A stretch of DNA of 64,000 nt from Limnobaculum allomyrinae. Lineage in GTDB: Bacteria; Pseudomonadota; Gammaproteobacteria; Enterobacterales; Enterobacteriaceae. The translations under genes were made by a program, and so were the position numbers. The stretch spans positions 620,001-684,000 of the forward strand of contig NZ_JADRCR010000001.1 in assembly GCF_016649425.1 (NCBI RefSeq), given 5' to 3'. Below, in pieces: positions 8,755 through 19,610 of this stretch (positions are counted from its first letter, which is position 1; every line of letters starts with the position of its first letter). Under the pieces are notes generated by a model. That model made no database searches, had not been told where the DNA came from, and saw nothing but the letters and a program-made list of their open reading frames with translations.

Positions 8755-9655
8755 AGTGGCTGAAAGCAAAAGCTTTTCCAAAGCGGCAGAGAATCTGCAT
8801 AAAACCCCGGCGGCAATCAGCTATCGCATCAAAATGCTGGAGGAAAGCCTGGGCACTCAGCTATTTTTGCGAACCACTCGTACGGTTTCTCTGACTCCGG
8901 CAGGCAATCATCTTCTGGAACGCTGTCATCAATGGTTAAGTTGGATAGATGGCATGCCGGATGAGCTTAATCAGATTAACGACGGCGTAGAGCGTCAGGT
9001 TAATCTGGTGGTGAATAACCTGCTTTATAACGCCAGTGCCGCAGCAAAACTACTTAGTTGGCTGCATCAGCGTTTTCCTTTTACTCAATTCCGACTTTCA
9101 CGTCAGGTTTATATGGGAGTCTGGGACGCCATGTTGCATGATGATTTTCAGCTCGCCATTGGCGTTACCGGTTCTGAATCACTCTCCAATACTATTCGCC
9201 TGTTACCTTTTGGTGATGTTAGCTGGGTATTTGTTCTCTCCCCCAATCATCCACTGGCAACTAAAAGCGGTGTTCTCACAGATAATATGCTGCGCGCCTA
9301 TCCCGCTATCAATATCGAAGATACCTCTCTCAAACTCACTAAACGGGTGGCCTGGCTACTTTCCGGTCAAAAAGAGATTAAAGTTCCTGATTTACACACT
9401 AAACTGGAGTGTCATCTGCTGGGAGTGGGGGTTGGTTTTCTGCCTAAGAACCTGTGTCAGCGCTTTATTGATAATGGTCAGCTGATTACTAAAGAAGTGG
9501 AGAATAAGCGTCAACCTTCCCCGCTCTCTCTGGCCTGGAGCCATCATGAACGCATGGGCAAAGCGGTGCGGGAAATTGTATCGTTATTTAAACATAATGA
9601 TGAAAAGATTAGCGGCTTTCTGACCAATATCGATCGGCGTCCGAATCTGGAATAA
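8720..9655 (+). CDS. allS: AllS, LysR-type regulator of the all genes
   Basis: 311-residue LysR-type regulator closely resembling E. coli AllS, the activator of the allantoin-utilisation genes allDC and allF. Winged helix-turn-helix at residues 1-60 ([41 protein letters not shown]). In the effector domain the AllS-typical blocks [38 protein letters not shown] and LTKRVAWLL are visible. AGAAGG stands nine bases before the ATG. The start lies inside allH, so its synthesis is probably coupled to the enzyme operon. In E. coli, allS sits next to allA; here it is the last gene of its own target set. Confidence 0.92.
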   Translation: MLDQETLRTFIKVAESKSFSKAAENLHKTPAAISYRIKMLEESLGTQLFLRTTRTVSLTPAGNHLLERCHQWLSWIDGMPDELNQINDGVERQVNLVVNNLLYNASAAAKLLSWLHQRFPFTQFRLSRQVYMGVWDAMLHDDFQLAIGVTGSESLSNTIRLLPFGDVSWVFVLSPNHPLATKSGVLTDNMLRAYPAINIEDTSLKLTKRVAWLLSGQKEIKVPDLHTKLECHLLGVGVGFLPKNLCQRFIDNGQLITKEVENKRQPSPLSLAWSHHERMGKAVREIVSLFKHNDEKISGFLTNIDRRPNLE

Positions 9656-9678
9656 TAATATCGCTAAACAGTAACTAA

Positions 9679-9708
9679 AAAGGGCGCCATATATCGACGC
9701 CCTTTCAG
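9679..9708. terminator. Terminator between allS and plaP
   Basis: Stem AAAGGGCG / CGCCCTTT with an 11-base loop, between the convergent allS and plaP genes. The A- and T-rich arms could serve both directions. Confidence 0.65.
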
Positions 9709-9722
9709 GTAATTACACGGAA

Positions 9723-11153
9723 TTATTTAATTTCAGTGACTGTATTATCACCATTATCGGGCAATAATGCAGGTGTCGCTCCCCGATTAGCCCCCAGCGT
9801 TGGTACCGGACGGCGGAATCCACGGGTGATATAGATCAGATACAACAGCCCCAATCCGCCCCAAATCAAGCCAAGACGCAGTGAATCTTCTTCCAGATTC
9901 AGCCACAGAATAACGATCATAATTGCGCCAATCAGCGGAAGGATCAGGAAGCTGAAAATATCCTTCGCGCTTTTATTACGCTTCTGGCGCACAAAGAAGA
10001 ACCAGATAACCGAAATATTCACAAAGCTGAAAGCAACCAGTGCACCAAAGTTAATCAGCGAAATGGCACTTTCCAGATCGAGGAACAGCGCGGCCAGAGC
10101 CACTACACCAACCAGTAAAATATTGGTTACCGGTGTTTTCCATTTTGGATGCACATAACCAAACACTTTTTCCGGCAGTACGTTGTCACGCCCCATCACG
10201 TATAACAGGCGGGCAATACTGGCATGTGAAGCCAGACCTGATGCCAGTGCCCCAACTACCGTACAGCACAGCAGAATGAACTGGAACATCTTACCACCAA
10301 CGTACAGCGCGATTTCTGGCGTTGCGTTATCCGGATCGTTCAGTATGGTTAAATCCGGAAAGTAGAGCTGAATAAAGAAAGAAACCGTGACGAAAATGAT
10401 GCCACCATACAGAGCCGTCAGGAAGATAGCCTTAGGGATCACGCGTTTAGGATCCGGCGTCTCTTCTGACAAGGTACTAACCGCGTCAAACCCCAGAAAC
10501 GAGAAGCAAAGTACCGTTGCACCGGCAATGATCGGTACCATTTGCGCTTCGCTGGAGAAGAACGGTCTGGTGATATCAACCTGAGATCGGCCAGCATCAC
10601 CAAGATGTAAACCTTCCCAAACCAGATAGACAAATGCTACCAGAATAGCAATCTGGAAAAACACCAGAATCATATTCAGGTTTGCCACCCAGTTAACGCT
10701 ACGCAGGTTAATCACCGTCATAATGAAAACAAAGCCGACAACCCATATCCATGACGCAACTTCAGGGAACAGTGCCGACAAATATATTTTTGCCAGCAGC
10801 GTGTTAATCATTGGCAGGAACATATAGTCCATCAATGATAACCAACCCACCATAAAGCCCACATGAGGATTTATCGCCTTTTGCGAATAAGTATATGCCG
10901 ATCCCGCTTCCGGAAACTGACGTACTAACTTGCCATAACTGATAGCAGTAAACAGTACGGCAACCAGTGCCAGAATATAAGCGCTTGGGACATGGCCTTC
11001 TGTCTTACCGGAAACGATCACAAACGAGTCGAATACGGTCATTGGCGTCAGGTACGCCAAACCGATAACGACGATTTGCCACAGTTTTAGTGAACGTTTG
11101 AGTTGAACGCGGTTAGCGACAGGTATAGAAGTTGCAGAAAGACTAATAGACAT
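9723..11153 (-). CDS. PlaP-like putrescine importer (APC family)
   Basis: 476-residue inner-membrane amino acid/polyamine transporter with about twelve segments. It follows E. coli PlaP (YeeF) almost end to end: [106 protein letters not shown], and the conserved tail FRRPVP. Proton-driven putrescine uptake is the known role of PlaP; specificity here is inferred. The ATG at 11153 has GGGGGA about nine bases upstream, while an ATG two codons earlier is too close to that site. A 70-codon ORF runs into this start and a terminator-like hairpin lies further upstream, so translation-linked control is possible. Confidence 0.85.
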   Translation of the reverse strand: MSISLSATSIPVANRVQLKRSLKLWQIVVIGLAYLTPMTVFDSFVIVSGKTEGHVPSAYILALVAVLFTAISYGKLVRQFPEAGSAYTYSQKAINPHVGFMVGWLSLMDYMFLPMINTLLAKIYLSALFPEVASWIWVVGFVFIMTVINLRSVNWVANLNMILVFFQIAILVAFVYLVWEGLHLGDAGRSQVDITRPFFSSEAQMVPIIAGATVLCFSFLGFDAVSTLSEETPDPKRVIPKAIFLTALYGGIIFVTVSFFIQLYFPDLTILNDPDNATPEIALYVGGKMFQFILLCCTVVGALASGLASHASIARLLYVMGRDNVLPEKVFGYVHPKWKTPVTNILLVGVVALAALFLDLESAISLINFGALVAFSFVNISVIWFFFVRQKRNKSAKDIFSFLILPLIGAIMIVILWLNLEEDSLRLGLIWGGLGLLYLIYITRGFRRPVPTLGANRGATPALLPDNGDNTVTEIK

Positions 11154-11355
11154 AGCCATATTCCCCCATGCTCTCAACTTTTTTACTCGATAACACACAA
11201 AGCAGAGAGGCCGCAGGGGAATAACTTAACAAGCGGCTAAAATTTAAGGGGGTATAACATCGACGGGTAAGGCGTTGGATTTGCCGTGCGCCATAGTCAC
11301 TGCGGCGGTATTGATTACCGACGCAGAGAGGTGGTTTGAGAAGGGTATTTTTCAT
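11143..11355 (-). CDS. Possible 70-codon leader ORF of plaP
   Basis: Small ORF on the plaP strand with AAGGA seven bases before its ATG. Its stop codon lies eight bases beyond the plaP ATG, so the two genes overlap and ribosomes leaving it could restart at plaP. The product is arginine-rich in the middle ([21 protein letters not shown]) and matches nothing I recognise; it is not the ornithine-sensing SpeFL peptide. It may be a regulatory leader peptide or chance. Confidence 0.35.
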   Translation of the reverse strand: MKNTLLKPPLCVGNQYRRSDYGARQIQRLTRRCYTPLNFSRLLSYSPAASLLCVLSSKKVESMGEYGYVY

Positions 11356-11474
11356 TTTTATTCCTTATTCAATAAGTTACCAAAATTAAGCGGTATAAGT
11401 GAATATTTATTAACCTCGGAATAAGCCCTATAAATCTAATATCTTTAAGATTTATAACCATTTTTCTCTGGTCG

Positions 11475-11515
11475 GATGCAAAAAAATAACCGACGTCATT
11501 TTACGCCGGTTATTC
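11475..11515 (-). terminator. Terminator-like hairpin in the plaP leader region
   Basis: Read on the minus strand: AATAACCG, a 14-base loop, CGGTTATT, then seven T. It is a good intrinsic terminator by form. No credible gene ends here: it is about 120 bases upstream of the leader ORF of plaP. It may be an attenuator for plaP or the end of a small RNA that starts near 11.7 kb. Confidence 0.5.
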
Positions 11516-11741
11516 ATTATTTGATGCATTTTGCACCACAACAATCCCCTTGCCAATAGTGCAAAATAAATATTTTTTACCTGCAAAAAAGCGCTTAAAA
11601 AACTATTTAATAAACAAGGAATAACATCGATTAATTTGATGAAAAATGAGCGGTTAAATTTTTGTTTTATACTGATAACGGCAATGAACCATTTGATGCT
11701 TTTCAGAAATGATTTGAAACGATCTTTCATTACATTTATTG

Positions 11742-11757
11742 TGTGATCCATAGCACA
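11742..11757. promoter_or_regulatory. CRP-like site upstream of yohJ
   Basis: TGTGA-TCCATA-GCACA has one mismatch to TGTGA-N6-TCACA. It is centred about 60 bases before the yohJ start codon, a usual activator position. Confidence 0.45.
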
Positions 11758-11810
11758 TTAATAAAATTTAATTGTATGATAAATCCAATTCTAATGCAGA
11801 GGGACTTTTT

Positions 11811-12206
11811 ATGCTGCCGTTCCTGAGACTCTGCTGGCAATACCTCCGAGCCTTTGTTCTGATTTATCTTTGTTTGTTAGCTGGCAACGCCATCTCTACC
11901 CTGCTTCCCCTGAAAATTCCGGGTAGTATTATTGGCATGCTATTACTTTTTACCTTACTCTCTACTCAAATATTACCCTCCAACTGGGTAAAACCGGGCT
12001 GTTACCTGTTTATCCGTCATATGGCCTTGCTGTTTGTTCCTATCAGCGTTGGGGTAATAAAGTACTATCCTCAGCTCGTCAGCCAGTTTGGTCCTTTGGT
12101 GATCTCTTGTCTGATCAGCAGTTTGATAACCATGTTGGTGGTCGGCTACTCCTCACACTATATGCATGGCATCAGACGAATGAAATCTGATAAGGAATCA
12201 TCATAA
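11811..12206 (+). CDS. yohJ: YohJ, CidA/LrgA-family membrane protein
   Basis: Small inner-membrane protein of 131 residues with four predicted segments, holin-like in architecture. It matches E. coli YohJ closely ([55 protein letters not shown]). The ATG at 11811 follows AGAGGG at a normal distance; the earlier ATG at 11772 would add a non-conserved head. The stop and the yohK start overlap as TAATG. CidA/LrgA proteins are linked to murein hydrolase export, cell lysis control or small-acid transport; the enterobacterial role is unsettled. Confidence 0.93.
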   Translation: MLPFLRLCWQYLRAFVLIYLCLLAGNAISTLLPLKIPGSIIGMLLLFTLLSTQILPSNWVKPGCYLFIRHMALLFVPISVGVIKYYPQLVSQFGPLVISCLISSLITMLVVGYSSHYMHGIRRMKSDKESS

Positions 12207-12889
12207 TGTGGTGGGCTATTCCTCTGACTCTGGTCGCATTTTATGGTGCTCGTCAACTGGCGATTAAGTTAAAACAACCATTGCTTAATCCGCTGTTAAT
12301 TTCGCTGTTTATTATCATTCCTGTCTTGTTACTGACTCATACCAGCTACGACCGTTACTTTGCCGGCAGCTCACTGCTCAACGATCTGCTACAGCCTGCC
12401 GTGGTGGCGCTGGCTTTCCCGCTGTATGAGCAGTTACACCAGATACGTGCACGCTGGAAGTCCATCATTACCATCTGTCTGGTTGGTAGCCTGGTTGCTA
12501 TGATTACCGGTACCGCTGCCGCATTATTGCTTGGTGCATCGCCGGAAATTGCTGCTTCGGTATTGCCCAAATCAGTCACGACACCCATTGCGATGGCGAC
12601 GGCCGAATCTATACATGGCATTCCCACCATCAGCGCTATTTGCGTTATGTTTGTGGGAATATTTGGTGCGGTGTTTGGTCACCCAATTCTCAATATGTTA
12701 AAAATAAAAACACCGTCCGCCAGAGGATTAGCGATTGGCTCAACGGCTCACGCCCTCGGAACAGCGCGTTGCGCTGAAGAAGATTATCAGGAAGGTGCCT
12801 ATAGCTCTTTAGCGCTGGTGATCTGCGGTATTATTACTTCGCTGGCTGCTCCGTTTGTTTTTCCGGTGTTAGTAAAACTGTTTGGCTAA
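12206..12889 (+). CDS. yohK: YohK, CidB/LrgB-family membrane protein
   Basis: 227-residue inner-membrane partner of YohJ with about six to eight segments. LrgB-family motifs: FALPLYEQL-like block (VALAFPLYEQLHQIR), LPKSVTTPIAMATAESIHGIPTISA and the C-terminal IGSTAHALGTARCAEEDYQEGAYSSLALVICGI written here in parts. It is translationally coupled to yohJ by a one-base overlap. In E. coli cytidine deaminase (cdd) follows yohK; here it does not, and a malic enzyme gene comes next. Confidence 0.93.
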   Translation: MWWAIPLTLVAFYGARQLAIKLKQPLLNPLLISLFIIIPVLLLTHTSYDRYFAGSSLLNDLLQPAVVALAFPLYEQLHQIRARWKSIITICLVGSLVAMITGTAAALLLGASPEIAASVLPKSVTTPIAMATAESIHGIPTISAICVMFVGIFGAVFGHPILNMLKIKTPSARGLAIGSTAHALGTARCAEEDYQEGAYSSLALVICGIITSLAAPFVFPVLVKLFG

Positions 12890-13276
12890 TTGATAAAATA
12901 AATCCGGGGTTATGATCAGCAATCACATTGCTTTTACTGTGCCCCGTTCTCCTTTCTTCGGGTAACGCTTTTTCCGTCAAATATTTTCTTAAATAACTAA
13001 AAACAATAGAAACAACGGGAATTGCTATTTCCCTATTTTATTTACATTTTTTCACAGCTTAGGCCGAACAAAAGAAAATTTTTCAGGTAGACTAGCGCCC
13101 TAAGACCCGAAATCGCCAACTCATGATTTATGTCGCTTGGATCTCAATATTCAACAAAATATCTATATATTAGCAACATTGATTGTACATTTGTGTTGAG
13201 TTTCCTAAAATCGGCGGACGATTACGGGTCGCAGTTGCCCGACTATCCTTTTACCTGATCTAAAAGAGCCAATTTC
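12890..13276. other. yohK-maeA intergenic region
   Basis: 387 bases without a gene on either strand. The only element I can support is the promoter-like pair before maeA; no clean terminator for yohJK was found. Confidence 0.5.
13183..13211 (+). promoter_or_regulatory. Candidate sigma-70 promoter of maeA
   Basis: TTGTAC, 17-base spacer, TAAAAT, leaving a leader of about 60 bases before the maeA ATG. Good match in both hexamers; no experimental support. Confidence 0.45.
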
Positions 13277-14974
13277 ATGGAACTGGAACACGAAAGTAAA
13301 CGTCCGTTGTATATCCCCTATGCTGGTCCTGCCCTGCTTGAAACCCCACTGCTGAATAAAGGTAGCGCTTTCACTGAGGAAGAACGCAGTAACTTTAACC
13401 TCCACGGTCTGTTGCCTGAAGCAATTGAAACCATCGAAGAGCAAGCTGAGCGTGCCTATAAGCAATTTTTAGGTTTTAAAACAGATATCGATAAGCATAT
13501 CTATTTGCGTAATATCCAGGACACTAACGAAACCCTGTTCTATCGCCTGATTGAAAATCATATGAGCGAAATGATGCCTGTGATTTACACTCCAACCGTT
13601 GGCGAGGCTTGTGAGCACTTCTCTGATATCTATCGTCGCCACCGTGGCCTGTTCATCTCCTATCCGAATAAAGACAATATTGATGACATGCTACAAAACG
13701 CCACTAAACAAAACGTTAAGGTGATTGTGGTAACCGATGGTGAACGTATTCTTGGCCTGGGCGATCAGGGCATCGGGGGCATGGGGATTCCTATCGGTAA
13801 GCTCTCTCTTTACTGCGCCTGTGGCGGTATCAGTCCGGCCTATACCCTTCCGGTGGTTCTGGATGTGGGAACCAACAATCAACAATGTCTGAATGATCCG
13901 CTGTATATGGGCTGGCGTCATCCGCGTATTACCGGTGATGAATATTTTGAATTTGTTGATGCCTTTATCAGTGCGGTAAAACGCCGCTGGCCAAACGTTC
14001 TGCTGCAATTTGAAGACTTTGCACAGCAGACCGCTACGCCGCTGCTTAATCGCTATCGTCATGAGCTTTGCTGCTTTAACGATGATATTCAGGGCACCGC
14101 GGCTGTTACGCTGGGTAGTTTAATTGCTGCCAGTCACGCTGCCGGCAGCCAGATGAAAGATCAGACCGTGGTATTCCTGGGCGCCGGTTCTGCCGGTTGC
14201 GGTATCGCCGAACAGATCATCGCCCAAATGATTGCTGAAGGCTTAAGCGAAAATGAAGCCAGAGAACGGGTATTTATGGTTGACCGCTTTGGTCTGTTAA
14301 CCGATAAGATGCCAAATTTACTTGAATTCCAGTCTAAGCTGGTTCAAAAACATGAATTGCTCAACCACTGGCATACTGAAAATGAAGCTATTTCACTGTT
14401 GGAAGTGGTACGTAATGCAAAACCAACGGTCATGATTGGTGTATCGGGTCAGGCAGGCCTGTTTACCGAAGAGATCATTCGTGAAATGCACAAACACTGT
14501 GCCCGTCCAATCGTATTGCCTCTGTCTAATCCAACTTCACGCGTTGAAGGACGCCCTGAAGATATTATCAACTGGACTGACGGTGCCGCATTAGTGGCTA
14601 CCGGTAGCCCGTTCTCTCCGGTAATGTATAAAGATAAAGTGTTCCCAATTGCTCAGTGTAATAACTCTTATATCTTCCCGGGTATCGGTCTTGGTGTGCT
14701 TGCGGCTAAAGCCAGTCGGGTTACTGATGGTATGTTGATGGCAGCCAGTCGCGCACTGGCTGACTGTTCTCCACTGGCTAAACATGGCGAAGGTGCTCTG
14801 TTACCTGAAGTGGATGACATTCAGCAGGTTTCCCGCTATATCGCGCTGAAAGTAGCTAAAATGGCACAGCTGGAATCCGTTGCAGTTGTGACGTCTGATG
14901 AAGCCTTGCAGCAAGAAATCGATAATAACTTCTGGGATCCGCAGTATCGCCGGTATAAGCGGACTTCGTTCTGA
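13277..14974 (+). CDS. maeA: NAD-dependent malic enzyme
   Basis: Oxidative decarboxylation of L-malate to pyruvate with NAD reduction. At 565 residues it equals E. coli MaeA (SfcA) in length and runs collinear. Key blocks: [18 protein letters not shown] at the N-terminus, [18 protein letters not shown] with the catalytic tyrosine, [21 protein letters not shown], the metal-binding QFEDFAQ and [16 protein letters not shown], the dinucleotide motif [14 protein letters not shown], then [13 protein letters not shown] and [10 protein letters not shown]. Stand-alone gene with its own candidate promoter and terminator. Confidence 0.97.
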   Translation: MELEHESKRPLYIPYAGPALLETPLLNKGSAFTEEERSNFNLHGLLPEAIETIEEQAERAYKQFLGFKTDIDKHIYLRNIQDTNETLFYRLIENHMSEMMPVIYTPTVGEACEHFSDIYRRHRGLFISYPNKDNIDDMLQNATKQNVKVIVVTDGERILGLGDQGIGGMGIPIGKLSLYCACGGISPAYTLPVVLDVGTNNQQCLNDPLYMGWRHPRITGDEYFEFVDAFISAVKRRWPNVLLQFEDFAQQTATPLLNRYRHELCCFNDDIQGTAAVTLGSLIAASHAAGSQMKDQTVVFLGAGSAGCGIAEQIIAQMIAEGLSENEARERVFMVDRFGLLTDKMPNLLEFQSKLVQKHELLNHWHTENEAISLLEVVRNAKPTVMIGVSGQAGLFTEEIIREMHKHCARPIVLPLSNPTSRVEGRPEDIINWTDGAALVATGSPFSPVMYKDKVFPIAQCNNSYIFPGIGLGVLAAKASRVTDGMLMAASRALADCSPLAKHGEGALLPEVDDIQQVSRYIALKVAKMAQLESVAVVTSDEALQQEIDNNFWDPQYRRYKRTSF

Positions 14975-14988
14975 TTTTATTATTGTTT

Positions 14989-15020
14989 AATAACGGCTCG
15001 ATTCAGAGCCGTTATTTATT
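14989..15020 (+). terminator. Terminator after maeA
   Basis: Stem AATAACGGCTC / GAGCCGTTATT, six-base loop, followed by TATT. It begins 14 bases after the maeA stop. Confidence 0.75.
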
Positions 15021-16084
<1,064 letters not shown>

Positions 16085-16181
16085 TAGGTCATAGGGAAGG
16101 ATATTCGGATTAGCAATCGAAGGAATATGGTAAAGATAAGTGCTTAAATCACCACTCTGCCCATTCAGAAACCATTATCTG

Positions 16182-17375
16182 TCATGACTCAACAGCCACT
16201 AAACTCGTCAACCGTCGCCATAGCCATTCAACCGGCCCCTGTTTGAAATACTTCAGCCACAGCACTGAAAACAGAATATTCACACACCAAATAGCCGGTA
16301 CCATCGCCAGTAACTGTAAGCGATCAAAATGGTTAAACCAGCCATAGTGATAAAACAGCGTCGTGCAGATCAACGTCTGTAGCAGATAGTTACTTAACGT
16401 CATTCGCCCTACTCGCGACAAAACGGCGCTGACTTTTGACCAGCTCATTGACTGACCATAACCATACCATAACGCCAGATAGGCTATTCCCTGTAACGTC
16501 GCGGCAATTTCTTTAGGCACCTGAAGATAGTATCCGGCAATAACGAAATCCCACTCAGTCCACCACTGCATTATCATGGCAGGAACATGTATTAACAGCG
16601 AAAGCGCGAACAGAAGCCATCCCTGACGGCGATAATCGGTTAATGAAGCTTTGCCCAATAACCAGCCGCTATGAAGCAACCCAGCCCCGATGAGCATCAA
16701 TCCTGCCAATTCCCAGCCATACTGAAGAATCACTGAAAGTTGAATCATTAACGTCATCTTCAGACGTTCAGCATGAGCCAGCTCGCCGCCGGTTAGCTTC
16801 CATGCAGTTTCATAGGCCAGAGTCCTGGCTGAGGGAGTCCAGTCCTCACTGAATCCACTACCCGGTAGCGAACCCAGCCATAGCATGATTGCCAATCCAA
16901 TAAAATACAGCAGAATACCGGTACGCATCAGGCTACGGGATGTGGAGGTGGTACGAATGATGACCATGCTGCCAAGGCCTACCAGACCATAAGTCAGCAG
17001 AATATCACCATCCCAGAGGTAAACACTGTGGCAAAAACCAAGCAAAGCCAGCCAAAACAGACGCGAGACATTCCATCCGGCGCTGCGTTTACTCAACAAC
17101 TGCAAGCCTGCACCAAACAGCATAGCGAACATAGCCAGAAAGGTACCCTGCACAAAAGTACTGAGTAGCGACCAGACCAAACCGTCGCTGAAAGAGGGCA
17201 TACCGATATAGGCAGGATTCATATAGGCAGATTTAGGTAAACCAAATCCGCCGATATTCATCACCAGAATGCCTAACAGCGCCAGGCCGCGAGCGCTATC
17301 CAATTGTTCAAAACGGCAGGAAGGCATTAATGCCTTCCCGTTATTCTGTACTGACCGGTTTTCATCGTGCTGCAC
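16182..17375 (-). CDS. yeiB: YeiB-like DUF418 membrane protein
   Basis: 397-residue multi-pass inner-membrane protein (about nine or ten segments) of the YeiB/DUF418 family. The family hallmark RFEQLDSARGLALLGILVMNIGGFG is visible near residue 22, and DUF418 blocks WxxVGRMTLSNYLLQT (here SRVGRMTLSNYLLQTLICT) and GPVEWLWRRLT near the C-terminus. It lies 14 bases downstream of folE, the same pairing as in E. coli, so the two are probably cotranscribed. The function is unknown; acyltransferase-like membrane topology is the closest comparison. Confidence 0.9.
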   Translation of the reverse strand: MQHDENRSVQNNGKALMPSCRFEQLDSARGLALLGILVMNIGGFGLPKSAYMNPAYIGMPSFSDGLVWSLLSTFVQGTFLAMFAMLFGAGLQLLSKRSAGWNVSRLFWLALLGFCHSVYLWDGDILLTYGLVGLGSMVIIRTTSTSRSLMRTGILLYFIGLAIMLWLGSLPGSGFSEDWTPSARTLAYETAWKLTGGELAHAERLKMTLMIQLSVILQYGWELAGLMLIGAGLLHSGWLLGKASLTDYRRQGWLLFALSLLIHVPAMIMQWWTEWDFVIAGYYLQVPKEIAATLQGIAYLALWYGYGQSMSWSKVSAVLSRVGRMTLSNYLLQTLICTTLFYHYGWFNHFDRLQLLAMVPAIWCVNILFSVLWLKYFKQGPVEWLWRRLTSLVAVES

Positions 17376-17389
17376 AGGTAAATGCAGAA

Positions 17390-18061
17390 TCAGATATGGT
17401 GTGGGGAGTGGCGTACTGCCCGGAGAAATTCCTGACGAGTACTTGGATTACTTTTAAAGATGCCACCGATAGAGGTGGTACTGGTGGAGCTGGTGGCATC
17501 GCATACACCGCGTGATTTCACGCAGTAGTGAATAGCATCAATAGATACCGCAACGTTGGTGGTTCCCAACAGAGTTTGTAACGCCAGCAAAATTTGCTGA
17601 GTTAAACGCTCCTGCACCTGAGGGCGCTGAGAGAAAAACTGAACGATACGGTTAATTTTTGACAGGCCAATCACGTAATCTTTAGGGATATAAGCCACGG
17701 TCGCCTTACCATCGATAGTGACAAAATGGTGTTCACAGGTGCTGGTTAGAGTGATATCCCGAACCGTCACCATCTCATCCACTTTCATTTTGTTTTCAAT
17801 CAGGGTGATTTTAGGAAAATTGGCGTAATCCAGACCGGAGAAAATCTCATCCACATACATTTTAGCAATACGCTTTGGCGTTTCTGCCAGACTATCATCG
17901 GACAGATCCAAGTTAAGCAACTGCATAATCGACGTCATATGCTCTTCAATTTTCTGTTTGCGCGTACCGGCATCCAAAGGTTGACCGCGTAACGGGGTCT
18001 CCAGTCCTCTGGCTTCTAATGCTGCATGAACTAACATCGCTTCTTTACTCAGGGATGACAT
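17390..18061 (-). CDS. folE: GTP cyclohydrolase I
   Basis: First step of tetrahydrofolate synthesis: GTP to 7,8-dihydroneopterin triphosphate plus formate. The 223-residue protein carries the zinc ligands Cys109 and His112 (TSTCEHHFV) and Cys180 (HYCVKSRGV), plus [23 protein letters not shown] and the substrate-site region [11 protein letters not shown]. Length and sequence fit E. coli FolE. It is followed by yeiB on the same strand. An FNR-like palindrome stands 33 bases upstream of its start. Confidence 0.97.
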   Translation of the reverse strand: MSSLSKEAMLVHAALEARGLETPLRGQPLDAGTRKQKIEEHMTSIMQLLNLDLSDDSLAETPKRIAKMYVDEIFSGLDYANFPKITLIENKMKVDEMVTVRDITLTSTCEHHFVTIDGKATVAYIPKDYVIGLSKINRIVQFFSQRPQVQERLTQQILLALQTLLGTTNVAVSIDAIHYCVKSRGVCDATSSTSTTSIGGIFKSNPSTRQEFLRAVRHSPHHI

Positions 18062-18365
18062 CGTCTCTCTCCAACCTATCTATGGCAATATCTTTGATAA
18101 GGATCACACCTTAGCCTGACACTGTAATTTAGCCGACGAGGTTTATCCAGCATTCTGTAGAAATATTGTTAAATAAGCGGATGTTTCTAAGCCAAGTGTT
18201 ATCTTGAAATTGGGATGATGGTTGATGACTTACCCCCGCCGCAGAGATATTTTCCGACGAAACCCATATCTCAACAAATTGTGAGATGGCTGTTGTTCGG
18301 GCATAATAAACCGATATTTTTATATCCTCACCCCAAACCTTATGGGTTTGTAACGGAGCCGTCAG
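18062..18365. other. folE-moeA divergent control region
   Basis: 304 bases between divergent genes. It holds an FNR-like palindrome near folE. No molybdenum-cofactor riboswitch fold was evident to me, though this cannot be excluded by eye. Confidence 0.45.
18094..18107. promoter_or_regulatory. FNR-like palindrome
   Basis: TTGAT-AAGG-ATCAC differs by one base from the FNR consensus TTGAT-N4-ATCAA. It sits 33 bases before folE and 260 before moeA. Anaerobic control would make most sense for moeA, but the distance favours folE. Weak evidence. Confidence 0.3.
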
Positions 18366-19607
18366 ATGGACTGTTGTTCAACTTCTTCCTCACTTCTTAC
18401 GCTGAGTCAGGCTTTAGATAAATTACTTTCTCAGGTTGAACCGGTTGGCAAAACCGAGCAAATCAATTTAACTCAGGCTGCCGATCGTATTACTGCACAA
18501 GCAATAACCTCACCGCTGAACGTACCGCCGTTTGATAATTCCGCTATGGACGGTTACGCCGTACGCCGTCACGAAGTTACCGAGTCCAGCATATTGCCTG
18601 TTGCAGGTAAAGCCTTTGCCGGTCAGCCATTTCATGGTGAATGGCCTGCGGCCAGCTGTATCCGCATTATGACCGGAGCCCCAATCCCGGCCGGTACAGA
18701 TGCCGTCATCATGCAGGAACAGGCAGAAGTTCAGGACAACGGCGTGCGTTTTACCACCATGCCAAAGGCAGGACAAAATATTCGTTTAGCCGGTGAAGAT
18801 ATTCGTCAGGGCGCAGAAGTACTCCCTGCCGGTTCAAAATTAGGTGTTGCTCAGCTTCCACTGCTGGCCTCTCTGGGTGTTGATCAGGTTACCGTATATC
18901 GCCGCCTTAAAGTGGCTCTGTTCTCAACCGGTGATGAACTACAAACCATCGGCCAACCATTACAGGAAGGCCAGATTTATGACACCAATCGCTTTGCCGT
19001 ACGTTTAATGCTGGAAAAACTGGATTGTGAGGTTATCGATCTGGGTATTATCCGTGATGATGAAGCGGCTATTCGTGAAGCCTTTGCCAAAGCCAATGCA
19101 CAGGCAGACGTTGTTATCACCAGCGGCGGCGTTTCCGTCGGTGAAGCGGACTACACCAAACAGATCCTGGATGAAATGGGCAAAATTAGTTTCTGGAAAT
19201 TGGCCATCAAACCCGGAAAACCTTTTGCTTTTGGTCAGTTAAGCGATTCCCTGTTTTGCGGCCTGCCGGGAAATCCGGTTTCCGCCGCCCTGACCTTCTA
19301 TCAATTAGTTCAACCATTATTAATGAAGCTGAGTGGCTACAGCCAGTGGCAAAAACCACGTCAGATTAAAGTGAAAACTACCTCTGTCCTGAAAAAAACG
19401 CCGGGAAGAATGGATTTCCAGCGCGGAATTTTATCCAGCAATGCTCAGGGTGAGTTGGAGGTAAAAACCACAGGCCATCAGGGCTCTCATGTGTTTAGCT
19501 CATTCAGTCAGGGAAACTGTTTTATCGTGCTGGAACAGGATCGCGGCTCGGTGGCCGCCGGTGAATGGGTAACCGTTGAGCCATTTAATCCGCTATTGGA
19601 GAGTTAA
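18366..19607 (+). CDS. moeA: Molybdopterin molybdenumtransferase
   Basis: Inserts molybdate into adenylated molybdopterin in the last step of molybdenum cofactor synthesis. The 413-residue protein has the MoeA blocks [12 protein letters not shown] (near residue 58), [32 protein letters not shown], the MoaB/MogA-like fold FSTGDEL followed by [14 protein letters not shown], and [11 protein letters not shown]...[13 protein letters not shown]. The start region [17 protein letters not shown] is slightly unusual, but GGAG precedes it. moeB follows after three bases, so this is a moeAB operon as in E. coli. Confidence 0.96.
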   Translation: MDCCSTSSSLLTLSQALDKLLSQVEPVGKTEQINLTQAADRITAQAITSPLNVPPFDNSAMDGYAVRRHEVTESSILPVAGKAFAGQPFHGEWPAASCIRIMTGAPIPAGTDAVIMQEQAEVQDNGVRFTTMPKAGQNIRLAGEDIRQGAEVLPAGSKLGVAQLPLLASLGVDQVTVYRRLKVALFSTGDELQTIGQPLQEGQIYDTNRFAVRLMLEKLDCEVIDLGIIRDDEAAIREAFAKANAQADVVITSGGVSVGEADYTKQILDEMGKISFWKLAIKPGKPFAFGQLSDSLFCGLPGNPVSAALTFYQLVQPLLMKLSGYSQWQKPRQIKVKTTSVLKKTPGRMDFQRGILSSNAQGELEVKTTGHQGSHVFSSFSQGNCFIVLEQDRGSVAAGEWVTVEPFNPLLES

Positions 19608-19610
19608 CTC

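Noticed and set aside
9036-9485. 149-codon plus-strand ORF inside allS
   Set aside because: Out-of-frame shadow of a well-matched LysR gene.
11540-11580. TGGCA...TTG-type sigma-54 promoter and TGCAC/GGTGCA arms upstream of plaP
   Set aside because: The essential GC at -12 is GT, and the NtrC-like arms are too far apart for one site.
11452-11751. Minus-strand 99-codon ORF between plaP and yohJ
   Set aside because: It runs through the terminator hairpin, is lysine/phenylalanine-rich as expected of AT-rich non-coding DNA, and has no good ribosome site. Treated as non-coding leader or small-RNA region.
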